Assembly (NCBI GenBank): GCA_021777365.1
Contig: JAJYDP010000233.1
Span: forward strand, 1 to 7,467
Source: Chloroflexota bacterium
GTDB taxonomy: Bacteria; Chloroflexota; Limnocylindria; Limnocylindrales; CSP1-4
Direction: 5' to 3'
Length of the DNA: 7,467 bases
In this document: positions 1-4,945 of the stretch, piece after piece
Numbering within the stretch: the stretch's first letter is position 1
Layout of the letters: every line of letters begins with the position of its first letter
The notes under the pieces: model-generated
What the model was told of the DNA's origin: nothing
Seen by the model: only the letters and a program-made list of their open reading frames with translations
Databases searched by the model: none
Made by a program: the position numbers and the translations under genes

Positions 1-659
1 GGCTGGACCGGCTTCCGTCGGGCGCCTGCGTGCTCTGCTTCAACCACCAGAGCTGGACCGACCCGTTCGTGCTGCTGGCCGTGCTGCCCTGGTGGCCGCG
101 TCTCTACATCTTCGGGCCGCGCGAGGCGGACATGACGCGCGGCTGGCGCAACCGGCTCATGGCCTGGACGGGGACGCCCGTCCCGTACCGGCCGGCCGGC
201 GACGACCTGCGCGGCGCGGCGCGCCGTGCGCAGGCCGTCCTGGAGTCCGGCGGGATCCTGGCGATCGCAGGGGAGGGGCGGATCCACGCCGGCGAGGCCG
301 AGCTGCTGCCGCTCAGCGAGGGCGCAGCGTTCTTCGCGCTGCGCGCGGGCGTGCCCCTGGTCCCCTGTGCGATCAACGGGACCAGCTGGCTCGCCTTCGG
401 CCGACGCATCCGTGTCCGAGCGGGCCCGCCGATCGAGGTGAGCGGGCGACCGACGCAGGCCGCGGTCCGCGAGCTCACGGAGCGGCTGTGGACGGAGTTG
501 CACGAACTGTGCCAGGGCTATCCGGATCCGGCGCCACCGGGCTGGTTCGGCCGATGGCTCACCGAGGCGTTCAACGACTGGCCCGAGGGCGCCCGGCCCG
601 ACGTGCGCCGCGTGACGACCGCGACCGACGCCGGCAGCCCCATACGGCGTGAATCCTGA
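1..659 (+). CDS. PlsC-like 1-acyl-glycerol-3-phosphate acyltransferase, 5' end missing
   Basis: The reading frame is open from base 3, so the gene begins upstream of the window; the GTG at 30 is internal, not the start. About 218 residues are visible. The acyltransferase HX4D catalytic motif is seen as NHQSWTD (codons 42-62), followed by an EGR block (AGEGRIHAGE, near 270-300) in place of the usual FPEGTRS, and a VPCAI block near 358-375 that matches the fourth PlsC motif. Members of this family transfer an acyl chain from acyl-ACP or acyl-CoA to lysophosphatidate or a related lysolipid at the inner face of the membrane. The true acceptor cannot be read from the sequence. The C-terminus runs about 60 residues past the core and is rich in Pro, Arg and Trp. 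The stop is 11 bases before the next gene, which suggests an operon. Confidence 0.85.
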   Translation, partial: LDRLPSGACVLCFNHQSWTDPFVLLAVLPWWPRLYIFGPREADMTRGWRNRLMAWTGTPVPYRPAGDDLRGAARRAQAVLESGGILAIAGEGRIHAGEAELLPLSEGAAFFALRAGVPLVPCAINGTSWLAFGRRIRVRAGPPIEVSGRPTQAAVRELTERLWTELHELCQGYPDPAPPGWFGRWLTEAFNDWPEGARPDVRRVTTATDAGSPIRRES

Positions 660-670
660 CGCGCGGCCCC

Positions 671-1051
671 GTGGACCCATACGGCGACTTCGCGCGTTAT
701 GTCGGGGGGCTCGACTGGCCCGGGGCCGCGCTCGCGGCTCTCGTGGCGATCGTGGTGGCCGGCCTGGCGATCGCGGGCGGGATGGCGATCACCGGCTGGG
801 GCGGTCGCCGCCTCTGGGAGCTGCCTCCCTCCGTGGCGCGGAGCGTCGGACGACTCGCGAGGCTCGGCCGTGCGGCAACGGAGCCGCCGCCCACCCGCTG
901 GTTATGCGGCACCTGCCTCTCGTGGAACCCGCCGGGCTCCGAGCAGTGCTCGAGCGGCTGCGGGCCGCGGGTGGAACACGAGCGTCCGGTGCCGGCACCC
1001 ACCGACGAACTCGGGGCCCAGCGCGGCGGTCGCGGCTCCCGCCGCCGCTGA
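671..1051 (+). CDS. Small membrane-anchored protein with RanBP2-like zinc finger
   Basis: This 126-residue protein starts at GTG 671, 11 bases after the acyltransferase stop; no convincing ribosome binding site is seen. It has a hydrophobic segment at about residues 18-41 (Ala/Val/Leu/Ile/Gly rich). The N-terminus carries acidic residues and the flank after the segment is Arg-rich, so by the positive-inside rule the C-terminal part should be cytoplasmic. Residues 77-97 read W-x-C-x2-C-x3-N-x6-C-x3-C (W77, C79, C82, N86, C93, C97). This fits the RanBP2-type zinc-finger consensus except for one extra residue before the last Cys. The tail is Pro/Arg rich and probably disordered. The product is otherwise unrecognised. 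A zinc-binding adaptor at the membrane is an inference; the finger could equally be a generic zinc ribbon. The gene is probably co-transcribed with the acyltransferase. Confidence 0.7.
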   Translation: MDPYGDFARYVGGLDWPGAALAALVAIVVAGLAIAGGMAITGWGGRRLWELPPSVARSVGRLARLGRAATEPPPTRWLCGTCLSWNPPGSEQCSSGCGPRVEHERPVPAPTDELGAQRGGRGSRRR

Positions 1052-1083
1052 ACGAAACGGTGGACGCGCGGCTCGCCGTTCAG
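1048..1083. terminator. Possible bidirectional terminator between convergent genes
   Basis: The two convergent genes end 28 bases apart. Both end in TGAACG, so the stop codons lie in a perfect 7-bp inverted repeat, CTGAACG (1048-1054) and CGTTCAG (1077-1083), with a 22-base GC-rich loop. There is no T-tract on either side. The hairpin is only moderately stable as drawn, so this is a weak call. Confidence 0.3.
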
Positions 1084-2240
1084 GCGGCGGGGACCCCGAA
1101 GCGGCCCGGGTCCAGTTCGGCCGGGATGACGGGATCGCGCCCCAGGACCAGGTCGGCGACCAGGCGGGCCGAGGCCGGACCGGTCGAGATGCCCCACGGG
1201 CCGTGGCCGGCACAGACGAAGAGCCGCTCGCGGCCGGGGACGCGGCCGACCAGCGGACGACCGTCGACGCACTGCGGCCTGGCGCACGCGCGCACGCCGC
1301 GGATGGGCGCGTCCGCCACGCCCGGCACGAACCGCGCCGCCCGCAGCAGGATCGGCTCGATCCAGCGCCCGGCGTCGGGTTCGGCGTCGAGGAAGGTCGA
1401 ACCCACGGAGCTCGCTCCCGGCTGCGGCACCAGGCTGAACTCGACGGCCTCCACGGCAGGCTCGCGGGCCGGGGTCGTGCCGTCGGTGCCCGCGGGGGAC
1501 CACTCCATCACGGTGTCGATCCCGGCCTCCTCGAGCGCATGCCGCGGCGGCGCCGCGAGCTCGGCCTCGACCACGACGCCCCAGCGCGGCTGGATCGGCG
1601 CCCAACGGTCTGTCGGGTCCAGCACGCCCGGTGTCCAGGGGCCGGCGGCCACGAGCACCGCGCCGGCGGTCAGGAGGCGGCCGTCCACCCGCACCCCGAC
1701 GACGGTGTCTCCGTCGAGCTCGAGGGACGCGCCCCGGCCCTGGCGGACCACCGTGCCCCGTGCCTCCGCCAGCGTGGCGTAGCCGTAGGTCGAAGCGGCC
1801 GGCACCACCGGGTAACCGATGTCGACCCGACATGCCCAGAGTCCCGGACCGACGGCCGGTTCGATCGCCTGGAGGGCCGCGCCCCCGACGACCTCGGTGC
1901 TCAGCTCCGGGAAGGCCGCCGTGATGGTCGCCGCCTCGGTGCGGGCGGCCGCCTCCCGTGGCGACACGAAGAGCATCCCGGCGGGCTCGTCCGGCAGCCG
2001 GAAGCCGACCCCGTTCGCCGACAGGTCGCGGTAGAGGGCGAGCGTCGTGCGATACAGGGCGGCCATCGCCGGGTCGAACGGGTGCTGCACCACCCCCGAG
2101 TTGGCGCCGGATGCGCCCGAGGCGAGCCCCTCCCGCTCCACGAGGAGGACGCGCGCACCCGCCTCGGCGAGGAACGCGGCCGCGGCCGTGCCGACGATCC
2201 CGCCTCCCACCACGATCACGTCCACGGCGCCGTCCCTCAT
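1080..2240 (-). CDS. FAD-dependent oxidoreductase, DadA/glycine oxidase family
   Basis: This 386-residue protein is the usual length for the D-amino-acid/glycine/sarcosine oxidase (DAO) family. The N-terminus has a Rossmann dinucleotide-binding fold: VIVVGGGIVG (residues 8-17), then VLLVERE with the ribose-binding acid at E36. GASGANSGVV (42-51) fits the FAD-pyrophosphate region. The C-terminal FAD/substrate block is seen as DGRPLVGRVPG (326-336) and GHGPWGIS (345-352). Such enzymes oxidise an amine or amino acid to an imine and pass electrons to oxygen or the respiratory chain; the substrate cannot be told from the sequence. No membrane segment is visible. Residues 319-324 read CARPQC just before DGRPLVG, where relatives often have R-P-x-T-P, so the substrate may differ. 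The ATG overlaps the upstream DUF1992 stop (ATGA), implying translational coupling. Confidence 0.85.
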   Translation of the reverse strand: MRDGAVDVIVVGGGIVGTAAAAFLAEAGARVLLVEREGLASGASGANSGVVQHPFDPAMAALYRTTLALYRDLSANGVGFRLPDEPAGMLFVSPREAAARTEAATITAAFPELSTEVVGGAALQAIEPAVGPGLWACRVDIGYPVVPAASTYGYATLAEARGTVVRQGRGASLELDGDTVVGVRVDGRLLTAGAVLVAAGPWTPGVLDPTDRWAPIQPRWGVVVEAELAAPPRHALEEAGIDTVMEWSPAGTDGTTPAREPAVEAVEFSLVPQPGASSVGSTFLDAEPDAGRWIEPILLRAARFVPGVADAPIRGVRACARPQCVDGRPLVGRVPGRERLFVCAGHGPWGISTGPASARLVADLVLGRDPVIPAELDPGRFGVPAA

Positions 2241-2761
2241 GCGCTCTCCCCGGTCGGGCTGCCTGCTGCGCCGTGGGCTCCGCCGCGGCCGTCACGGGGC
2301 GTGTCCCGTTTCCGTATCGCGGCGTCGAGCGCAGCGAGCTCACGATCGAGCACGAGCGGTCGCCGCTGCTGGCGGGGCGTGGGCGCCTGCGCGTTCAGCT
2401 CGGCGATGGCCGCGTTGGCGCGCTCGACGATGGTGACCAGCCGGCGGCGCATGACCGACCCCGCGATCGAGGTCGCGCCGGGGGCGCCCTCCAGCAGCGC
2501 ATCGCGCTCGCGGAGCAGGGCCCGCGCCCGCTTGTCCGCCTCGATCCATGGCGGCGCCGCCCCCGCGTTGCGCAGGATGTGGAAGGCGCTCGCCAGGTCG
2601 CCCGCGGCGCTGTCGTCGGGGAGGGGCAGCCGTTCCCCGCGGTGGGGCAGGTCGGCGAACTCGCCGCGGTCCATCGCCTCCCGGATGAGCCGTTCCACGA
2701 TGCTCTCGTGGTTCGGGCCCACCTGCAGGCGTCCCTCGGCGTCGCGTCGCACCGGGCTCAT
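2237..2761 (-). CDS. DUF1992 (DnaJ homologue subfamily C member 28-like) protein
   Basis: The 174-residue product starts with MSPVRRD at ATG 2761. The DUF1992 core lies at about residues 18-65: VERLIREAMDRGEFADLP, a HRGERLPLP segment, then AFHILRNAGAAPPWIE. This matches the family pattern of I-REAM-RGEF-NLPG-GKPL and ILKNAG-PPWIE. The rest is charged and helical, with many Arg and Ala, and the tail is Gly-rich. The family is widespread in bacteria, has no J-domain of its own here, and has no firm biochemical role. The open frame reaches back to 2959, but that extension translates the non-coding repeat array and is not plausible. No good Shine-Dalgarno precedes 2761; a promoter places the transcript start at the ATG itself. 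The gene is coupled to the FAD oxidoreductase downstream by an ATGA overlap. Confidence 0.85.
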   Translation of the reverse strand: MSPVRRDAEGRLQVGPNHESIVERLIREAMDRGEFADLPHRGERLPLPDDSAAGDLASAFHILRNAGAAPPWIEADKRARALLRERDALLEGAPGATSIAGSVMRRRLVTIVERANAAIAELNAQAPTPRQQRRPLVLDRELAALDAAIRKRDTPRDGRGGAHGAAGSPTGESA

Positions 2762-2768
2762 GTCGCGA

Positions 2769-2797
2769 ACGATACCCCGTGGCGACCGGAGCCTGAA
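2769..2797 (-). promoter_or_regulatory. Predicted promoter giving a leaderless DUF1992-oxidoreductase mRNA
   Basis: Read on the minus strand, a -35-like TTCAGG (2797-2792) and a -10 TATCGT (2774-2769, TAnnnT) are separated by exactly 17 bases. Seven bases separate the -10 from the A of ATG 2761, so transcription should begin at or next to the start codon. This agrees with the lack of a Shine-Dalgarno sequence. The elements are seen directly; promoter activity is inferred. Confidence 0.45.
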
Positions 2798-2804
2798 GAG
2801 CCGC

Positions 2805-2814
2805 GTGCCGGCAC
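2805..2814. repeat. 10-bp perfect palindrome near the DUF1992 promoter
   Basis: GTGCCGGCAC is a perfect dyad lying 7 bases upstream of the predicted -35. It could be an operator half of a larger site, but such short GC palindromes are expected by chance in this composition. Confidence 0.25.
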
Positions 2815-2828
2815 CCGCGGGACGCCGG

Positions 2829-2946
2829 TTGCGCCCGGGGCACGCGGCTCGCGGCGGTTGCCCAGGGCATGCGACAGTTGCGCCCGGGGCACGCGGCTCG
2901 CGGCGGTTGCCCAGGGCATGCGACAGTTGCGCCCGGGGCACGCGGC
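2829..2946. repeat. 49-bp tandem repeat, 2.4 copies, with internal sub-repeats
   Basis: Two identical 49-bp units (2829-2877 and 2878-2926) are followed by a partial third (2927-2946). Each unit holds two forms of a 13-bp motif: form A, CCCGGGGCACGCG (2834, 2883, 2932), and form B, CCCAGGGCATGCG (2861, 2910), differing by two transitions. A sixth copy of form A at 2950-2962 lies in the adjacent hairpin. Form B sits in an 11-bp perfect palindrome TGCCCAGGGCA. Since 49 is not a multiple of three, the repeat does not encode a repeating peptide. It lies between a gene end and the DUF1992 promoter, so it could be a regulator-binding array or terminator-derived duplication. Confidence 0.8.
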
Positions 2947-2980
2947 GGTCCCGGGGCACGCGTCATCGCGCCCCGGGACC
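2947..2980 (-). terminator. Strong GC hairpin after the secreted-protein gene
   Basis: GGTCCCGGGGC (2947-2957) and GCCCCGGGACC (2970-2980) are perfect 11-bp complements around a 12-base loop. Alternatively 10 bp pair and, after a CA bulge, CGCG pairs with CGCG around a TCAT loop, giving 14 pairs. On the minus strand the hairpin begins 14 bases after the TAG stop at 2995-2997, the right place for a terminator. No U-tract follows, which is common for high-GC terminators but leaves the call uncertain. One arm carries the sixth copy of the neighbouring 13-bp motif. Confidence 0.55.
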
Positions 2981-2994
2981 CGGACGAGTGGACG

Positions 2995-3684
2995 CTAGCC
3001 GTTCGAGCCGGTGCCGGTCGAGCCAGGCGTCGTGGTCGAGCCCGGCGCCGTGCCTGAACCTGGCGCCGCAGAGCCGCCGTCGTCGACGTCGTGGTCGTTC
3101 GGTCGCCCGGCTCCACCGGGACCGCACGGCCCGATCCCGGTCGAGTTGACCTGGTCGGTGGCGAACTGCGTCGCGTTGGCGAGTTCCTGGTTCGCCTGGG
3201 CCTGGGTCATGGTCCCGGCCTTGACCGCCGCGGCGATCTCGCCCTGCTTGTCCTGCACGAGGGCGTCGATCACCGTCTGGGCGGCCACGTTGTGGGCGGC
3301 CGCCACCTGGGCGATCGTCCTGCCCGCCGAGAGCTCGGTGCTCAGCTGGGTCTCGGTGATGCCGATCGCTCTGGCGACGACCGAGGCGTCGGAGACCGCC
3401 TCGGTGGTCCCACCCATGCCGGGACGGGCGCCGAGGGCCCCGGCGGCCGGACCGCCCGTTCCGGCACTGGTGGCGCCCGTGCCGGCGGCGCCCGGGCCGG
3501 CGGCGCCGGACCCGGTCGTGGCCGGGGTGGTGCCCGAGCCGGTCGTCGTCGGTGCGGTGGCCGCCGACGAGGCCGCGGGACTGGCCGCGGCCACGAGGCC
3601 CGGGATGACGAGCGACGCACCCGCGCCGCCCAGCAGCAGCGTGGCCGCCACGGCCGACGTGGTTAGGAGCTTCCTGGTACGCAC
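2995..3684 (-). CDS. Secreted low-complexity protein with a small helical domain
   Basis: The 229-residue product starts at GTG 3684, preceded by AAAGGA at a 9-base spacing. It has a Sec signal peptide: MRTRK, a hydrophobic stretch (about 10-33), and a likely cleavage site after AAA near residue 34 or SPA near 37. Residues 35-98 are Gly/Ala/Thr/Pro-rich and probably disordered. Residues 99-180 form a helical domain with two parts: IGITETQLSTELSAGRTIAQ followed by AAHNV, then QGEIAAAVKAGTMTQAQAN. This pattern (LGL-x-L-x-GKSLAEIA, then L-x-AV-x-G-x-LTxxQA) is familiar from secreted hypothetical proteins of Actinobacteria and Chloroflexota, but I know no assigned function. The tail (181-229) is a Gly/Ser/Thr/Pro linker with a DHDVDD acidic patch and one Cys (187). 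A strong hairpin follows the stop. Confidence 0.8.
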   Translation of the reverse strand: MRTRKLLTTSAVAATLLLGGAGASLVIPGLVAAASPAASSAATAPTTTGSGTTPATTGSGAAGPGAAGTGATSAGTGGPAAGALGARPGMGGTTEAVSDASVVARAIGITETQLSTELSAGRTIAQVAAAHNVAAQTVIDALVQDKQGEIAAAVKAGTMTQAQANQELANATQFATDQVNSTGIGPCGPGGAGRPNDHDVDDGGSAAPGSGTAPGSTTTPGSTGTGSNG

Positions 3685-3693
3685 GGTGGTGAT

Positions 3694-3699
3694 TCCTTT
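3694..3699 (-). promoter_or_regulatory. Ribosome binding site of the secreted-protein gene
   Basis: AAAGGA on the minus strand lies 9 bases before GTG 3684 and supports that GTG as the start codon. Confidence 0.6.
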
Positions 3700-3708
3700 C
3701 GCGGTGTG

Positions 3709-3749
3709 CCTTCCCCGTCGGGAAGGACGCCGCGCAGGGTGACGCGGCG
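3709..3749. promoter_or_regulatory. Two adjacent inverted repeats upstream of the secreted-protein gene
   Basis: CCTTCCC (3709-3715) pairs with GGGAAGG (3720-3726) around a 4-base loop. Next to it, CGCCGCG (3728-3734) pairs with CGCGGCG (3743-3749) around 8 bases. Both arm pairs are perfect 7-mers. They lie 24-65 bases before the GTG at 3684, so they could be 5'-leader hairpins or protein-binding sites. GTCGGGAAGGA (3717-3727) recurs as GTCGGAAGGA at 3755-3764. Function is not known. Confidence 0.4.
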
Positions 3750-3822
3750 CACCTGTCGGAAGGATGACGATGGCCGCTGTCCCACGGCGAAGTCCAGCAC
3801 GCCCGGGGATCTGCCGGCGCGC

Positions 3823-3848
3823 CCTGCATGTCAGCCTGGCAATGCAGG
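3823..3848. repeat. 7-bp inverted repeat with 12-base spacer
   Basis: CCTGCAT (3823-3829) and ATGCAGG (3842-3848) are perfect complements in the middle of the divergent intergenic region. Position and symmetry would suit an operator controlling one or both divergent genes, but no regulator gene is in the window. Confidence 0.35.
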
Positions 3849-3985
3849 CCGGTACACCGAGGCATGACCATGGCGCGCATGTTCAGGCCGTTCGTCCGTG
3901 GCACCTCGCGGTTCGGAGCACTAGTCTCCTGCGGGGCCGAGCACGCCGCGGGCGCCCTTCCCGACGGCCGACGGTGCCGCCCCAC

Positions 3986-3992
3986 GGGAGGG
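3986..3992 (+). promoter_or_regulatory. Ribosome binding site of the ABC ATPase gene
   Basis: GGGAGGG ends 5 bases before ATG 3998. It decides the start against the longer open frame reaching back to 3764. Confidence 0.7.
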
Positions 3993-3997
3993 CCCTC

Positions 3998-4945
3998 ATG
4001 CCGGCGGTCGTTGTTCGCCAACTCTGCAGGGACTACGACGGCCTGCGTGCCGTCGACGGCGTGTCGTTCGAGATCGAGGAGGGCGAGATCTTCGCCCTGC
4101 TTGGGCCGAATGGCGCGGGCAAGACGACGACGGTCGAGATCCTCGAAGGCCACCGTCCCCGCACCTCAGGCTCCGTCAGCGTGCTCGGGGAGGACCCGCA
4201 ATCGGCCGGGCGCCGGTTCCGCGAGCGGATCGGGATCGTCCTCCAGGAAGCGGGGTTCGACGAGGACTTCACCCCGCGCGAGCTGGTCACGCTGTACCGG
4301 CGCATGTACCCGCGCCGCCTGGACGTTGATGACGTGCTGGCGCTCGTCGGGCTCACGGACAAGCGCGACGCCCGCGTCAAGACCCTGTCGGGCGGACAGC
4401 GCCGCCGGCTCGACCTCGCGCTGGGGCTCGTCGGCGATCCCGACCTGCTCTTCCTCGATGAGCCGACGACCGGCTTCGATCCATCCGCGCGCCGCCGGGC
4501 GTGGGAGCTCGTCGATGCGCTGCGCGATCTCGGCAAGACCGTCCTCCTGACGACCCACTACATGGACGAGGCGGAGCACCTGGCCGACCGTCTCGGGGTG
4601 CTGGTCGGGGGCAGGCTCGTCGCCGTCGGGACCCCCGAGCAGCTCGGTGCGGCCGCCAGCACCACGTCCGTCGTGTCGTTCCGGCTTCCGCCTGCGGCCG
4701 CCCCGGACGACCTGCCCCGCTTCGACGGCCGGCTCTCGCAGGACGGGAGCGACTGGCGTCTCGAGACCGCCGAGCCCACGCGATCGCTCAACGAGATCAC
4801 GGCGTGGGCCATCGCCCGCGGCGTCGATCTGTCATCGCTGTCCGTCGGACGCCCGTCGCTCGAAGACACGTACCTCGCGCTCGTCGCGGCCCACGACCCG
4901 GGCAGCGCGACCGGCACGGCACCATCCGACGAGGTGCCCCAATGA
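3998..4945 (+). CDS. ABC-2 type exporter ATP-binding protein, DrrA-like
   Basis: The 315-residue ATPase has every motif of an active nucleotide-binding domain: Walker A GPNGAGKTT (36-44), Q-loop Q83 in IVLQEAGF, signature LSGGQ (130-134), Walker B LLFLDEP (150-156) with catalytic E155, D-loop-region GFDPSAR (159-165, usually GLDP) and switch His187 in TTHYMDEAEH. The C-terminal region after about 215 ends in RPSLEDTYLALV (285-296), the S-L-E-D-x-(F/Y)-L-x-L block typical of the DrrA/CcmA-like drug and polymer exporter group. It powers export by the permease encoded next. The start is set by the GGGAGGG site and by homology-like N-terminal spacing to Walker A. The TGA overlaps the permease ATG as ATGA, so translation is coupled. 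Substrate is unknown; drugs, lipids or glycoconjugates are all possible. Confidence 0.93.
   Translation: MPAVVVRQLCRDYDGLRAVDGVSFEIEEGEIFALLGPNGAGKTTTVEILEGHRPRTSGSVSVLGEDPQSAGRRFRERIGIVLQEAGFDEDFTPRELVTLYRRMYPRRLDVDDVLALVGLTDKRDARVKTLSGGQRRRLDLALGLVGDPDLLFLDEPTTGFDPSARRRAWELVDALRDLGKTVLLTTHYMDEAEHLADRLGVLVGGRLVAVGTPEQLGAAASTTSVVSFRLPPAAAPDDLPRFDGRLSQDGSDWRLETAEPTRSLNEITAWAIARGVDLSSLSVGRPSLEDTYLALVAAHDPGSATGTAPSDEVPQ

Larger units (their letters stand above)
3685..3997. other. Divergent intergenic region between the secreted-protein and exporter genes
   Basis: These 313 bases hold no convincing gene. The frame leading into the ATPase is open from 3764, but its translation is Arg/Pro-rich and unlike any family. 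Contents on the left: the leader repeats at 3709-3749. In the middle: an inverted repeat CCTGCAT (3823-3829)/ATGCAGG (3842-3848), and three GCATG words (3826, 3862, 3878). On the right: a weak -10-like TAGTCT (3922-3927) with no good -35, then the exporter ribosome binding site. Promoters for both divergent genes should lie here, but I cannot place them firmly. Confidence 0.6.

Noticed and set aside
697..2343. Minus-strand open frame of 548 codons in another frame
   Set aside because: Out-of-frame shadow of the FAD oxidoreductase, with repeated Arg/Gly/Pro runs and no motif.
2829..2946. CRISPR-like array
   Set aside because: Units are directly adjacent and identical with no unique spacers, and there is no cas gene nearby.
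2762..2959. N-terminal extension of the DUF1992 frame back to 2959
   Set aside because: It would translate the 49-bp repeat array and part of the hairpin loop. The family core sits near the N-terminus when the protein starts at 2761, and a promoter lies between 2769 and 2797.
699..3149. Very long plus-strand open frame of 816 codons across the minus-strand genes
   Set aside because: It is antisense to the oxidoreductase and DUF1992 genes, which carry clear family motifs. Its translation is Arg/Pro/Gly-rich with no fold, as expected from high-GC frames lacking stops.
3922..3927. TAGTCT as -10 of the exporter promoter
   Set aside because: No acceptable -35 at 16-18 bases (TGGCAC at 17 is poor), so it is noted in the intergenic entry but not called.
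3764..3997. Extension of the ABC ATPase start back to 3764
   Set aside because: The added 78 residues are low-complexity and lie before the normal N-terminus of this family. The GGGAGGG site supports ATG 3998.
2963..4153. Minus-strand frame of 396 codons starting MAFEDLDRRRLAR
   Set aside because: Its start is antisense to the Walker A region of the ATPase and the rest is out of frame with the secreted-protein gene. Such antisense frames of ABC ATPases are a common annotation artefact.
4501..4941. Extension of the permease frame upstream of 4942
   Set aside because: This part is out of frame inside the ATPase gene and is Arg-rich; the ATGA overlap gives the natural start.
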